DNA of 64,000 nt from Marinomonas mediterranea MMB-1 (GTDB taxonomy: Bacteria; Pseudomonadota; Gammaproteobacteria; Pseudomonadales; Marinomonadaceae): NCBI RefSeq assembly GCF_000192865.1, contig NC_015276.1, positions 4,272,501-4,336,500 on the forward strand. Direction: 5' to 3'. A program made the position numbers and the translations under genes. Shown here piece after piece: positions 1 through 8,126 of this stretch; within the stretch, counting starts at the first letter, position 1, and every line of letters begins with the position of its first letter. The notes beneath the pieces were generated by a model. The model was given only the letters and a program-made list of their open reading frames with translations. It ran no database searches and had not been told where the DNA came from.

Positions 1-429
1 CAAACCATGTCCATCAACACAAAAGGCCCTTTGTTTACTCTAAAAACACTGCTGCCACTCTTGTCGAACCCAAGCAGTGTAGTATTTGTCTCCAGCATCG
101 TTGTGGATAAAGGATTTGAAGCCTGTGCGACGTATGCAGCAAGCAAAGCTGCGGGTGAGGCGTTCGTTCGCGTCGCCAACATAGAACTGGCCTCTAAAGG
201 TATTCGTATCAATACGATTCGTCCCGGCGTCACTGCCACCCCAATTCAAGACAAAGCTGGTATGACCTCTAAAGACACAGACGCTCTATTTGAAAGCCTG
301 AAAAGCATGCCTCTTGGCAGAGCACTTAACCCACCGGATCACGCCGGTGCGATTTCTTTTTTACTGTCGGACGCATCAATCGCCATGCGCAATGCGATTA
401 TTCAAATCGATGGGGGATATTGTCTTTAG
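1..429 (+). CDS. Short-chain dehydrogenase/reductase (SDR), C-terminal part
   Basis: This is the C-terminal part of a classical SDR oxidoreductase, an NAD(P)-dependent enzyme. The frame is open to the left window edge (two codons precede the first visible ATG at 7), so the N-terminal Rossmann glycine motif is off-window. What is visible fits the family: a strand ending in VSS, the catalytic YxxxK motif within YAASKAA, the conserved NTIRPG loop after the active site, and the usual C-terminal IDGGY ending. The substrate cannot be told from this part. The gene ends at a strong hairpin shared with the convergent kinase gene. The family call is firm; the specific function is unknown. Confidence 0.9.
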   Translation, partial: QTMSINTKGPLFTLKTLLPLLSNPSSVVFVSSIVVDKGFEACATYAASKAAGEAFVRVANIELASKGIRINTIRPGVTATPIQDKAGMTSKDTDALFESLKSMPLGRALNPPDHAGAISFLLSDASIAMRNAIIQIDGGYCL

Positions 430-437
430 GCTTAAAC

Positions 438-484
438 AAAAACACCCGAAAAAGTCAGTAAAACGACTGTTTCGGGTGTTTTTG
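438..484. terminator. Bidirectional hairpin terminator
   Basis: A GC-centred inverted repeat (ACACCCGAAA against TTTCGGGTGT) is flanked by an A-run on the left and a T-run on the right. That is the shape of an intrinsic terminator usable from both strands. It lies just after the SDR stop and before the 3' end of the convergent RIO-type kinase gene. Confidence 0.8.
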
Positions 485-520
485 TTAATCGCTGCTTTGT
501 CTAGGAAAGGTCTGAACGAG

Positions 521-1375
521 TCAGTCGTCTTCTGATTCGCGTAGACGCTCTTTGCGTTCCAGTTCCTCTTTCAACACGGCGTTGATTTCTTCTAAAACAA
601 CATCAACATCAGCGCTGCCACTGTCATCGACAAACTCACCGCTGAGCGTTGAATTAGGCGTTAAGTTGCCCTCTTCATACAAGGCCCACATTTCTTTGGC
701 GTACTGAGTCCGTAACAAGGCGGGGGCAAACTCGCCATAATAACGACGCATATTGTTTACATCGCGCGCGAACATTTCTTGCGCACTGTTATTCGCAGAT
801 GCATTAACCGCTTGCGGCAAATCAATAATCACGGGGCCGTAGTCATCAACGAGTACGTTAAATTCAGACAAATCACCGTGAACAATGCCCTCGCAAAGCA
901 TGAGCTTAATGTAATGCATCATGAGTGTATGATCTTCAATCGCTTGCTCTTCCGACATGGTCACATCGCCAAGTCGTGGTGCAACATCGCCCGCTTCGTC
1001 CGCGACTAACTCCATTAACAGTACACCATCAATGCAACCAAACGTTTCCGGAACACGCACTTGAGCACGAGCTAAACGGGACAACGCATCGACTTCGGCG
1101 TTTTGCCAAATTTCTTCCTGTTGTTGACGACCATAGTTTGAACGTTTTTGCATGGCACGCGCTTGACGACCACTGCGGACTTTACGTCCTTCTTGGTATT
1201 GCGCGGCCTTTTTAAAGCTACGCTTAACGGCGTCTTTATAGACTTTAGCGCATCGATTCTTGTCACCACAACGGACAACAAATATATCGGCTTCTTTGCC
1301 GCTCATTAGGCGACTGATCACCTCATCGATTAAACCGTCTTCGATGAGGGGTTGTAGACGTTTCGGTGTTTTCAC
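521..1375 (-). CDS. RIO1-type serine/threonine protein kinase (PA4780 family)
   Basis: A 284-residue soluble atypical protein kinase of the bacterial RIO group. Visible landmarks are a P-loop-like segment SGKEADIF (about residues 25-32), the catalytic loop VHGDLSEFNVL (about 165-175) with the RIO-specific Asp and Asn, and the metal-binding IDLPQAV (about 184-190). The C-terminus is acidic and charged. The family is conserved in gammaproteobacteria as a stand-alone kinase; substrates are not established. It is convergent with the SDR gene and shares its terminator. An imperfect IS5-end-like repeat (504-522) touches its 3' end. Confidence 0.9.
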   Translation of the reverse strand: MKTPKRLQPLIEDGLIDEVISRLMSGKEADIFVVRCGDKNRCAKVYKDAVKRSFKKAAQYQEGRKVRSGRQARAMQKRSNYGRQQQEEIWQNAEVDALSRLARAQVRVPETFGCIDGVLLMELVADEAGDVAPRLGDVTMSEEQAIEDHTLMMHYIKLMLCEGIVHGDLSEFNVLVDDYGPVIIDLPQAVNASANNSAQEMFARDVNNMRRYYGEFAPALLRTQYAKEMWALYEEGNLTPNSTLSGEFVDDSGSADVDVVLEEINAVLKEELERKERLRESEDD

Positions 1376-1707
1376 AAGGTACCAGCTTTGAATGGTGATT
1401 GACGATTAATCGGCTATTTTATCAGCATATTTCGATGTATGTTGGAATCCATAAAACTTAGTGCAAAAAAAAACGCCTATATTCGCGGTGAGCCGAAGGG
1501 AGTTACCTTAGTTTTGTAATGATCATGAGGTTACAGTAGCAAATTCAGAGCCTTACTTAGAAAGCTTATCTGTACAACTGCCTACTCCCCCAAAGAGAAC
1601 ACAAAAGGCAATAAGAGCGTTCAATAGACTATTCATTTAGATACGATCCCTGCACTTAAAACACATAATGGCTCCCCATCGAGTTCACTTCCAATTACGC
1701 GGCGTCA
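1376..1707. other. Intergenic region, nothing recognised
   Basis: About 330 bases between the kinase start and the next small gene. It contains a run of A residues near 1466 but no convincing ORF, tRNA or terminator. Promoter sequences for the kinase gene must lie in its left part, but I cannot assign them. Confidence 0.4.
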
Positions 1708-1968
1708 TTATATACCGTATCGAATTTTATCTGCGACCAAAATGATACAAATGAACGCGGCTACGGTAACAAGCGAACCGACATACATGGTTATGTTAGT
1801 TGACATTGGCGTTCTTTCAGCTGGAGGATAAGAGCCACCGGAGAGCAGCTTCAAGGTTCCTTTCCCCAAGTAATAGGCAATATTGTTTAATAAAACAACG
1901 ATGAGAATAAATTTCAGCACTTCGACGACGAAATCGAATAAGCTTTCTAGGAAGTTACTCATGTCCAA
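1708..1968 (-). CDS. Small two-helix membrane protein, unknown function
   Basis: An 86-residue protein not recognised as a named family. It has two hydrophobic segments (about residues 12-35 and 60-80) separated by a short polar loop rich in Gly, Ser and Pro, so it is probably a small inner-membrane protein. Two ATG codons lie two residues apart at the start; either could be used. It stands alone in an accessory zone with no obvious operon partner. Confidence 0.5.
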   Translation of the reverse strand: MDMSNFLESLFDFVVEVLKFILIVVLLNNIAYYLGKGTLKLLSGGSYPPAERTPMSTNITMYVGSLVTVAAFICIILVADKIRYGI

Positions 1969-2417
1969 CTCCTGAGTACATCTGAAGGATTAAGGGTATA
2001 AAGAATGTGATTTTTCATGATTTAGACATCCCTATTATTATGCGGAGTGTTGTCGAGTCACCGAAAGTCTATAACTGGTCCATAGCACTCTCCTTTAGGC
2101 TTCATTGCCAGCCTATCTCTGTATTTTCTCCCTTATTGGAAGTGATTGGCAAACGCATTTCCTCAAAGCCTTTAATAAGCCGTACACATAAATAGACACT
2201 ACAATCCGAGTCCTAACATGCGGGGTAATAGCACAGCGTCATATATTTTTAAGAAGTCAATATGAAGGGAAGTATCTCAAGAATACCGCGACGAGAGCCT
2301 CTAACTTAGTTCTAAGATAAAGAGCTCTATTTGGTATCAGTGATGAGGGGGTCTGTAGAAAGCGCTAACGACTTTATTTCAGCCATTAACGCTATATCCT
2401 AGTATATTGTTAGCCAG
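1969..2417. other. Intergenic region in accessory zone
   Basis: About 450 bases without a supported gene. A 62-codon plus-strand frame (2007-2195) shows no family signal and no ribosome site. Near the right end, 2360-2414, the minus strand reads GGCTAAC then about 40 bases then GTTAGCG, which loosely resembles a degenerate attC site just after the following gene. The internal pairing is too poor to call it. Confidence 0.35.
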
Positions 2418-2897
2418 TTAAAATGCTATGCCATTATTTATTAGGATTGGTACACCACTTCTAAATAGCTCTTTATTTCTACCAGAGATGAATCCTGACG
2501 CAATAACCCTACCGTTCAAATCAGATATTGAAATTTTTCCATAATAAACCCTATCTGAGCAGGCAAGGTTTCCTTTACCAAATGGCGCATGAAATGTAGC
2601 AGTTTCTCTGCCTGCTAATACGTAGTCTTGTCCAAGCATTAAATCAGACGTCATGCCATTATTGGCTGTTCCACTACTTTGCAACTCAGCGCCATCAACT
2701 TTATATAAATCCAATCTAATGGTTGTATTTATATCACTTAAGTTAGATATTGAAAATGAAACTTCCGATACATGATTTGCATCACAATACTGATTTCCAG
2801 GAATCGAAAACTCAACGCTTCGTTCACTCGCATAAGCAGTTGCACTACTTAGCAAAGAAAAACAAACCAAGCTCATTAATTTAGTTTTAACTTTCAT
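2418..2897 (-). CDS. Secreted hypothetical protein
   Basis: A 159-residue protein with a clear Sec signal peptide: Lys at positions 2 and 4, a hydrophobic core, and cleavage probably after TAYA (about residue 23). The mature part is rich in beta-prone segments and carries two Cys that could pair (in YCDAN and LACSD). This suggests a small disulfide-bonded periplasmic or extracellular beta protein. I do not recognise the family. A good ribosome site (AGGAAG) precedes the ATG. It lies on the same strand as, and downstream of, a glutathione transferase gene, with an 85-base gap. Confidence 0.6.
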   Translation of the reverse strand: MKVKTKLMSLVCFSLLSSATAYASERSVEFSIPGNQYCDANHVSEVSFSISNLSDINTTIRLDLYKVDGAELQSSGTANNGMTSDLMLGQDYVLAGRETATFHAPFGKGNLACSDRVYYGKISISDLNGRVIASGFISGRNKELFRSGVPILINNGIAF

Positions 2898-2982
2898 TTT
2901 ACTTCCTTATGGTTTGATTAGTGGAATACTCCACACAAGTGGTTGCTTTATTGCCCCCATTGGAGTGACTGCTTATAGCCAG

Positions 2983-3597
2983 CTACTCCATACTTATATA
3001 GTTAGGATGAGATTGAATACGGTCTATCCATTTCTGAATAGCTGGGTACTCAGACAAATCAAAACCGCCTTCATGGGCGACATGCGTATAACCATACAAA
3101 GATATATCGGCAATGGTGATGTCATTCCCCACAAGATAAAGCGTTGATTGTAATTGCTCTTCCATCACCTTCAATGCTTTATGTCCACCCGCTTGCTTAG
3201 CTTCATACTCAGGCTTACGATCTTCTGGTAACCCAAGGTACTTGGCAATAAAACGAGCCACGGCAATAAACGGTTCGTGACTGTATTGCTCAAAAAATTG
3301 CCACTGCAATACTTTGGCTTTGCTGAAACGGCAAACACCAGCTAAGTTTGAGTCATAAGCGAGGTAATTCAGAATCGCGTTGGACTCTGAAATAAAAGTA
3401 CCATCATCTAATTCAAGGAGCGGTATCTTGCCATTTGGATTCATTTTCAAAAATGACGCTGAATGAGTTTCTTTGGCCAATATATCCACTTCGATCCACT
3501 CGTGTTCAATATCTAGAAGTGAAGTAAGCAGTTTTACCTTGTAGCAATTACCTGATTGAATGTCCCCATAGATTTTCACAGAACGCTCCTTAAACAT
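2983..3597 (-). CDS. Glutathione S-transferase family protein
   Basis: A 204-residue cytosolic transferase-like protein. The N-terminal thioredoxin-fold half shows the SGNCYK active-site region (about 15-20), the cis-proline segment GKIPLLEL (about 56-63) and the glutathione-gamma-glutamyl-binding ES motif (ESNAIL, about 70-75). The C-terminal helical half contains the conserved ITIADISLYGYTH stretch. Length is normal for the family. It conjugates glutathione to electrophiles or reduces peroxides; the substrate is not inferable. The VOC-family gene lies immediately upstream on the same strand. The preferred start may be the second or first codon of this frame; AAGGAG is embedded in the first codons, so a slightly downstream start is possible. 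Confidence 0.85.
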   Translation of the reverse strand: MFKERSVKIYGDIQSGNCYKVKLLTSLLDIEHEWIEVDILAKETHSASFLKMNPNGKIPLLELDDGTFISESNAILNYLAYDSNLAGVCRFSKAKVLQWQFFEQYSHEPFIAVARFIAKYLGLPEDRKPEYEAKQAGGHKALKVMEEQLQSTLYLVGNDITIADISLYGYTHVAHEGGFDLSEYPAIQKWIDRIQSHPNYISME

Positions 3598-3663
3598 ATA
3601 ACCGTTATTAAATGACTAACGCATGTTAGCGGGTCTTCCAGAAAATGCCAAACGGCTAGAATT

Positions 3664-4029
3664 CTAGAAACGCTTGCTATGTAGTTTCCCTCTCAGGCCA
3701 ATCAAGTTTCCAAAGGGATCTTCCACTTGGCACATTGAAAGCCCATTTTCAATTGCTATTGGGCCACGGTAGAGGTGCGCTCCGAGCTGTTCAAAGTGCT
3801 CTAAAGAGGCCGACAAGTTATCAACCAACCAATAGATAACTGTGCCATTTTTACCAGCACCGACCTTTTCGTCTGCCTGAACAATTTCTAAGGAAAAACC
3901 ACTGAGATCAAGTACCGCAACATCGAAATCTGAATGATAGATGGGAACAGCGTCAGGAAAGGCGCACTTATACCATTCAAGTCCTTTAACGACATCTGGA
4001 ACGTGAATAAGGACCGCTGATGGTTTCAT
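3664..4029 (-). CDS. VOC-family (glyoxalase/bleomycin-resistance fold) protein
   Basis: A 121-residue single-domain protein of the vicinal oxygen chelate superfamily. It begins with VLIHVPDVVKGLEWY, the usual first beta-alpha unit, and ends with QVEDPFGNLIGL, the typical second metal-site strand. One helix-strand repeat is ordinary and the other short, so it probably works as a dimer. Members bind metals and act as isomerases, dioxygenases or resistance proteins; which one applies here is unknown. It sits upstream of a glutathione transferase on the same strand, so a detoxification role is plausible but inferred. Confidence 0.8.
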   Translation of the reverse strand: MKPSAVLIHVPDVVKGLEWYKCAFPDAVPIYHSDFDVAVLDLSGFSLEIVQADEKVGAGKNGTVIYWLVDNLSASLEHFEQLGAHLYRGPIAIENGLSMCQVEDPFGNLIGLRGKLHSKRF

Positions 4030-4100
4030 AATTTATCTCCGTACACATAAACAGATGACGACGCCTGAGATCTAATCGACAAGCCTTATAGCCAACTAAT

Positions 4101-4745
4101 TCACGCACGTAACCTTATCTCAACTCGCTCTTTGCCTTTCCCTATGTTTTTACGCTTTAACTGTAAACACCCCACCTCTGATGTTCGCTTGAGATGCGTT
4201 CCACCACAAGCAACTTGCGCAAAGCCATCTACTCGCCAATACCTTTTCTCATTGGCTTCATCCGCAAAGTCACTGGCAATTATCAAGTCAGAGTCGAGTA
4301 AAGCCTGTGCCTCTATTTCAATTTCCTTCAAGATTGGAGCGATACTCTCAGGCCATTCAAAGTCGATCCGGCTCTTGTCTTGAGAAATGTGTGCACCAAC
4401 CTTAATCATCCCAGTAAAATGCTGATAGAAGGTCTCTAATACAACTTCGGCAGCAAAATGCAGTTTCATCAAGGCATATCGACGCTGCCAATCAATTTGG
4501 GTCACCACAGTATCACCTACCTTAAAGTCAGGCTGCCGCTCCAATGTGTAAATAATCCGCTTACCATGCTTGGTCGCAAGCACAACGGGAATACCATTGA
4601 TCGTACCTTTGTCACTTTCTTGACCTCCCGATTCGGCATAGAAAATGGTTTGGTGTAATTCAACGTCGTTACCAACAATCCAACTGACCTGACTCGTAAG
4701 CTCTGTTTGATAAGGGCTTGTCCAAAACAGTTTCTCAGTCATCAC
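4101..4745 (-). CDS. Alanyl-tRNA editing protein (AlaX-like)
   Basis: A 214-residue free-standing editing domain related to the C-terminal half of alanyl-tRNA synthetase. Members hydrolyse Ser- or Gly-mischarged tRNA(Ala). The conserved core is visible: TIFYAESGGQESDKG (33-47) and the CGGTH zinc motif (C180, H184). The first zinc motif, normally HxxxH, reads H96-F-A-A-E100, so one metal ligand is Glu rather than His. This may be a subfamily trait or a loss of activity. It is divergent from an XRE-cupin regulator whose operators lie in the shared upstream region, which suggests co-regulation. Confidence 0.85.
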   Translation of the reverse strand: MMTEKLFWTSPYQTELTSQVSWIVGNDVELHQTIFYAESGGQESDKGTINGIPVVLATKHGKRIIYTLERQPDFKVGDTVVTQIDWQRRYALMKLHFAAEVVLETFYQHFTGMIKVGAHISQDKSRIDFEWPESIAPILKEIEIEAQALLDSDLIIASDFADEANEKRYWRVDGFAQVACGGTHLKRTSEVGCLQLKRKNIGKGKERVEIRLRA

Positions 4746-4826
4746 TTGACTCCTAATTTAACGAATAACAAATCACCTAAAACATGGATCGCCATGCAAC
4801 ACAAAATAGTGAGTTGTGATAGTATC

Positions 4827-4842
4827 GTGCGCTATAACGTAT
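4827..4842. promoter_or_regulatory. Operator-like site 1 for the XRE-cupin regulator
   Basis: This 16-bp sequence matches the perfect palindrome at 4860-4875 in 13 of 16 positions. The two start 33 bp apart, about three helical turns, so bound proteins would lie on the same DNA face. It is in the divergent gap between the AlaX-like gene and the regulator. Confidence 0.5.
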
Positions 4843-4859
4843 GAATTAAAAATAGCACA

Positions 4860-4875
4860 GTGCGTTATAACGCAC
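4860..4875. promoter_or_regulatory. Operator-like site 2: perfect 16-bp palindrome
   Basis: GTGCGTTATAACGCAC is its own reverse complement. It lies 15 bases upstream of the regulator's ATG at 4891, where a bound repressor would block expression. Together with the 13/16 copy 33 bp upstream it looks like an autoregulatory operator pair. That is an inference; no binding data exist. Confidence 0.6.
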
Positions 4876-4890
4876 AACAAGAGAGAGGTT

Positions 4891-5442
4891 ATGACAAGTT
4901 CTCATTTCAAGTCCGCGATCGCGCACCATTTAAAGTCAGAAAGGAAAAAACAAGGTCTAAGCCTAGATGCCGCTTCCAAGTTAACAGGGGTTTCAAAAGC
5001 CATGCTAGGTCAGATAGAACGAGAAGAGTCCAGCCCGACTATCTCTACTCTATGGAAGATTGCTAGCGGCCTTAACACGTCGTTCTCTTCATTCTTTTCA
5101 CATGATTTGACTCTTCAATCAAGTGAACCGTCTTTCCCAGATGACTCAAGAGTAAAGGTTAAGGCGGTCTTTCCCTATAGTAGCGACTCAGGAATAGAAG
5201 TGTTTGAAGTGACCTTAACAAACCATCACCAGCAGGTTTCGCCTCCCCATAGCATTGGTGTCATCGAGCATGTCATCGTTTTGAATGGTGAGCTTAAAGT
5301 CTATTTCGACAATGATTGGCATCATCTGAAACCTAACGATAAGGTTCGCTTTTATGCAGACCAGTTGCATCGATATGAAGCGGTCACTGAAACGGTAACC
5401 TTCCAGAATATTGTTTGCTATCCACGTCAATCGCCAGTCTGA
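4891..5442 (+). CDS. XRE-family HTH regulator with C-terminal cupin
   Basis: A 183-residue transcription regulator. The N-terminal Cro/CI-type HTH spans about residues 10-65 (ERKKQGLSLDAASKLTGVSK, then IEREESSPTISTLWKIASGL). A C-terminal cupin fold spans about 105-175 and probably senses a small molecule. An in-frame start at 4816 exists, but ATG at 4891 is preferred. It has GAGAGAGG seven bases or so upstream, and the longer form would place the palindromic operators inside coding sequence. It is divergent from the AlaX-like gene, and its 3' end overlaps the convergent glutathione transferase gene by 16 bases. Confidence 0.85.
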   Translation: MTSSHFKSAIAHHLKSERKKQGLSLDAASKLTGVSKAMLGQIEREESSPTISTLWKIASGLNTSFSSFFSHDLTLQSSEPSFPDDSRVKVKAVFPYSSDSGIEVFEVTLTNHHQQVSPPHSIGVIEHVIVLNGELKVYFDNDWHHLKPNDKVRFYADQLHRYEAVTETVTFQNIVCYPRQSPV

Positions 5443-6074
5443 AAGGGCGTGAGGTCAATTTCTTCCATATCGCAAACGGCTTTAATGGTCGGGTTTGAAC
5501 AAAGTCGTTTCAAATACGCTGCCAAGTACTCAAAAGTCAGAGGGGACTTTTCGATTAGCAAAGACCACTCGGACAGCATAAACAAAAAGTAATCGCAGGC
5601 TGTCAGCTTGTCACCAAGTAAGTACTCATTGTGCTCAAGCTGATCATTGATAATAGAAAGTGCATCCGCAATTCTATCGTCTTGTGCGGCGACGACGTTT
5701 GGAATCGTCGCTTCATCATTGGTATAGCGATGAGGGTAATAGCGAACCATTAATTCGGCTTGAAGCGTATTATTCAGAAACGCCAGCCATTGATAAAATA
5801 ACGGGCGTTGAGAGTGACCGATGGGCGGCATTAACTTTGATTCAGGGTGCAATTCGCATATATGCATGCAAATAGCCGGACTTTCGAAAATAGGCTGCTC
5901 ATCGACAACCAAGGTCGGAATTCGGCCTGCTGGGTTGAGTTTAAGATAATCCGCTGACTTCTGAGCATTTGACGTTTTATCAACTAACAACAATTCATAA
6001 TCTGCTTTTACATGATGAAGCAAAAAGTGAGGCGCTAGACTCGCATTATTTGGATAATAATAAAGCTTAAACAA
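5427..6074 (-). CDS. Glutathione S-transferase family protein
   Basis: A 215-residue cytosolic protein with the GST layout. The thioredoxin-like half opens with FKLYYYPNNASLAPH and contains the cis-Pro segment GRIPTLVV and the FESPAI glutathione-binding turn. An all-helical half contains LTACDYFLFM, the counterpart of the usual N-capping region. It differs clearly from the other transferase at 2983-3597, so this is not a recent duplication. Substrate unknown. It overlaps the convergent XRE-cupin gene end by 16 bases. Confidence 0.85.
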   Translation of the reverse strand: MFKLYYYPNNASLAPHFLLHHVKADYELLLVDKTSNAQKSADYLKLNPAGRIPTLVVDEQPIFESPAICMHICELHPESKLMPPIGHSQRPLFYQWLAFLNNTLQAELMVRYYPHRYTNDEATIPNVVAAQDDRIADALSIINDQLEHNEYLLGDKLTACDYFLFMLSEWSLLIEKSPLTFEYLAAYLKRLCSNPTIKAVCDMEEIDLTPFQTGD

Positions 6075-6144
6075 AGTTAACTCCTAGCCACTAAAATAGC
6101 GGTTTTACATGTACGACACGACAACCTGCTGCTATGTTCCCGAT

Positions 6145-6513
6145 TTAAGCCACTTGTTTGGCATTGGACTGTAAAAACACTCCGTCAATGATGAGCAACT
6201 TAACGCCCTTCTCAGCCGTAATCGAGCGATGAGCACTAAGATCGTCCGACACTATGTATGACATGCCGGGCTCTAATATGGATTTGGTACCATCCTTTAG
6301 CTCGTTTACCACTTCACCTTCCAAGCAATAGACAATGTGGCCTTTTTCGCACCAGTGGTCCGCTTTATAATGTTTGGAATACTCAACAAGCCGAACTCTC
6401 AAACCTTCAAACTCAATTGTTTGCCAATAGGACATCCCAGTTTCGCCCTTGTGCTCAGTTCGAGGAACACCTTTCCAGTCTATTGTCTGAAACGGGATAC
6501 TTACATTTTCCAT
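6145..6513 (-). CDS. DHCW-motif cupin-fold protein
   Basis: A 122-residue single cupin. The family-defining segment is seen as DHWCEKGHIVYCLEGE (about 51-66), with the second cupin motif around PGMSYIVSDDLSAHRS (about 82-97). Such small cupins are cytosolic and probably bind a metal and small ligand; no reaction is established. The gene follows the HAD phosphatase on the same strand. The last residues are rich in Lys and Gln, with nothing unusual otherwise. Confidence 0.8.
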   Translation of the reverse strand: MENVSIPFQTIDWKGVPRTEHKGETGMSYWQTIEFEGLRVRLVEYSKHYKADHWCEKGHIVYCLEGEVVNELKDGTKSILEPGMSYIVSDDLSAHRSITAEKGVKLLIIDGVFLQSNAKQVA

Positions 6514-6576
6514 AATAACTCCTATTTAAAATGGCCTAACTAGACATAAAGTTTAACGCCATGGCGCTATATGCTG

Positions 6577-7239
6577 CTAGTTACTACATGCTATTGCTTC
6601 AAGATGACTATCGGTGAAATCCGATAACCGACTAAGTTTTACGTGGGACATGTCATATTTTTTATCTGTAAACTCAGTACGAGGCGGAACGGCAACTGTT
6701 TTAATATTTGCCTTACTAGCAGCAATAATTCCTGATAGGGAGTCTTCGAATGCAATACACTTTGAAGGCTCAACCCCCAACTTTTTAGCGGTGGTCAAAT
6801 AGACTGCTGGATCAGGCTTTCCTTGAGTTTCGTGCTCAGAAGAAGAGGTACTGTGAAAGTAGTGTGAAATGCCAAGCTTGTTCAGAACGACAGGGATTAA
6901 CCTAGAAGGAGCATTAGTTGATAACCCTATTTTCATTTCTTTCTTCTGGAAGAAATTTAAAATATATTCGACGCCTTCCATAGGTCCACCGTTTTCTGAA
7001 ATCAGAGCCGCGACGCGCTCAACAACTTCATTTTCAACTTGCTCTATATTTTTGCCTAACCAAGGAAAGTGACTATACCAAAACTCAGTGACCTCTCGCG
7101 TCGTCATGGACGCGGTTTTAGCAGATAGCGCCTCACTTACGTTAACGCCAAGAGAAGAGAATATTTCTTTCTCAGCCTCTTTCCACATTGGTTCTGAGTC
7201 AATAAGAGTGCCATCCATATCAAAAATCACAGCTTGCAT
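6577..7239 (-). CDS. HAD-IA family sugar-phosphate-type phosphatase
   Basis: A 220-residue haloacid dehalogenase-type phosphatase resembling the HxpB/YniC (2-deoxyglucose-6-phosphatase) group. Motif I is FDMDGTLIDSEP with the nucleophile Asp7 and general acid Asp9. Motif II is LSTNAPS. The motif III lysine and motif IV lie in QGKPDPAVY and AFEDSLSGI. The frame extends upstream to a GTG at 7311, but ATG at 7239 with GGA nine bases before it gives the normal length and places motif I six residues in. Cytosolic hydrolase of small phosphoesters; exact substrate unknown. Confidence 0.85.
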   Translation of the reverse strand: MQAVIFDMDGTLIDSEPMWKEAEKEIFSSLGVNVSEALSAKTASMTTREVTEFWYSHFPWLGKNIEQVENEVVERVAALISENGGPMEGVEYILNFFQKKEMKIGLSTNAPSRLIPVVLNKLGISHYFHSTSSSEHETQGKPDPAVYLTTAKKLGVEPSKCIAFEDSLSGIIAASKANIKTVAVPPRTEFTDKKYDMSHVKLSRLSDFTDSHLEAIACSN

Positions 7240-7569
7240 TACATCGATTCCATTTAATTGAATAAGCTCACTATCCAACATATTAGTTTCAGGCTCAACA
7301 ATCAAACCCACCAGTTGAATGTCAGGCGTTAGACATCCCTGAATTTAGGTCTAACGTTGCTAATTTACAGTAAGTCGCGGGCTGTTCTCTGGTCAGTTTT
7401 TGATTGATTATTGTGCTACACAAACAGCCAGCACAATAATCATGACGGTCACAACTTACCTATTTAGTTCAGGTAATCAGAAATATTAAAAGAATTAGGT
7501 AAACCAACCTGTTGGACTCTTGATCTTGGCATAACTGAAGAGGCAATAAGGTTCATTAGGTTGAGGCCG
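7240..7569. other. Intergenic region with inverted repeats
   Basis: About 330 bases. Two hairpin-forming sequences are visible. CGTTAGAC at 7328-7335 and GTCTAACG at 7350-7357 are separated by 14 bases. ATTGTGCT and AGCACAAT lie around 7419-7447 with a 12-base loop. The first recalls integron core sites but lacks the internal pairing of an attC. No gene is supported here. Confidence 0.35.
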
Positions 7570-7977
7570 TTAGAATTTATCATTGCCTTCGATGTTGAGA
7601 TTATTGATTTTTGTTTTGCCAAGTAGTTTTAACAAAATACTTCGACAAAACCTCAGCATGGGATAGAGAATGGATGCTGCGGTTTTCGATTTGAACATCC
7701 AATAGTTCATTCGATTGAATAAGCCTGATCGGCTGCCAATCAGCGCCAGAGCATGAATGGCATCCGCGCCATAATAGAGTTGTCCGCCCATTTTGAGCAC
7801 CATTCCTTGATCGATGTCGAGACCTTGAGAGGTAATCTCTTCCATAACAAAGCTGTCTTCCCTTGCATCTACGATGCGTAAATCTCCCACACTGTCGCGA
7901 ATATTGACCACCTGACAGTACGCATGACAAGCGGGACATTCACGGTCATAAACAAGCAGTATTTCTTCACGTTTCAT
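7570..7977 (-). CDS. DCC1-like thiol-disulfide oxidoreductase family protein (DUF393)
   Basis: A 135-residue protein. It starts with LLVYDRECPACHAYC, containing the family's redox-type CPAC (CxxC) after a DxxC start, and continues with the conserved DAREDSF and GADAIHALALIG stretches. The family is predicted to be thioredoxin-like. A hydrophobic stretch near residues 95-118 could be membrane-associated. Function in the cell is not established. It stands alone on the minus strand with no close operon partner. Confidence 0.8.
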   Translation of the reverse strand: MKREEILLVYDRECPACHAYCQVVNIRDSVGDLRIVDAREDSFVMEEITSQGLDIDQGMVLKMGGQLYYGADAIHALALIGSRSGLFNRMNYWMFKSKTAASILYPMLRFCRSILLKLLGKTKINNLNIEGNDKF

Positions 7978-8126
7978 ATCGTTATATCCTTCCTCATCAC
8001 AACTCTATAAAAAGCGAATCTAGTGAGTACAGCCCACGTTTTTATGGGTGACTTTCGAATAAGAACAAATAAAAGCGGTCTTCATATCGAACTTTTATAA
8101 GGGAAACGCTTTTTTGTAACATTTGT

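Noticed and set aside
2007..2195. 62-codon plus-strand frame in the accessory zone
   Set aside because: No family signal, no ribosome site, and codon use unlike the neighbours; probably chance.
2360..2414. Possible attC after the secreted hypothetical gene (GGCTAAC to GTTAGCG on the minus strand)
   Set aside because: Ends loosely fit, but the interior arms do not pair and no matching core site precedes the gene.
7601..7939. 112-codon minus-strand frame inside the DCC1-like gene
   Set aside because: Alternate frame of a well-supported gene, with no family pattern.
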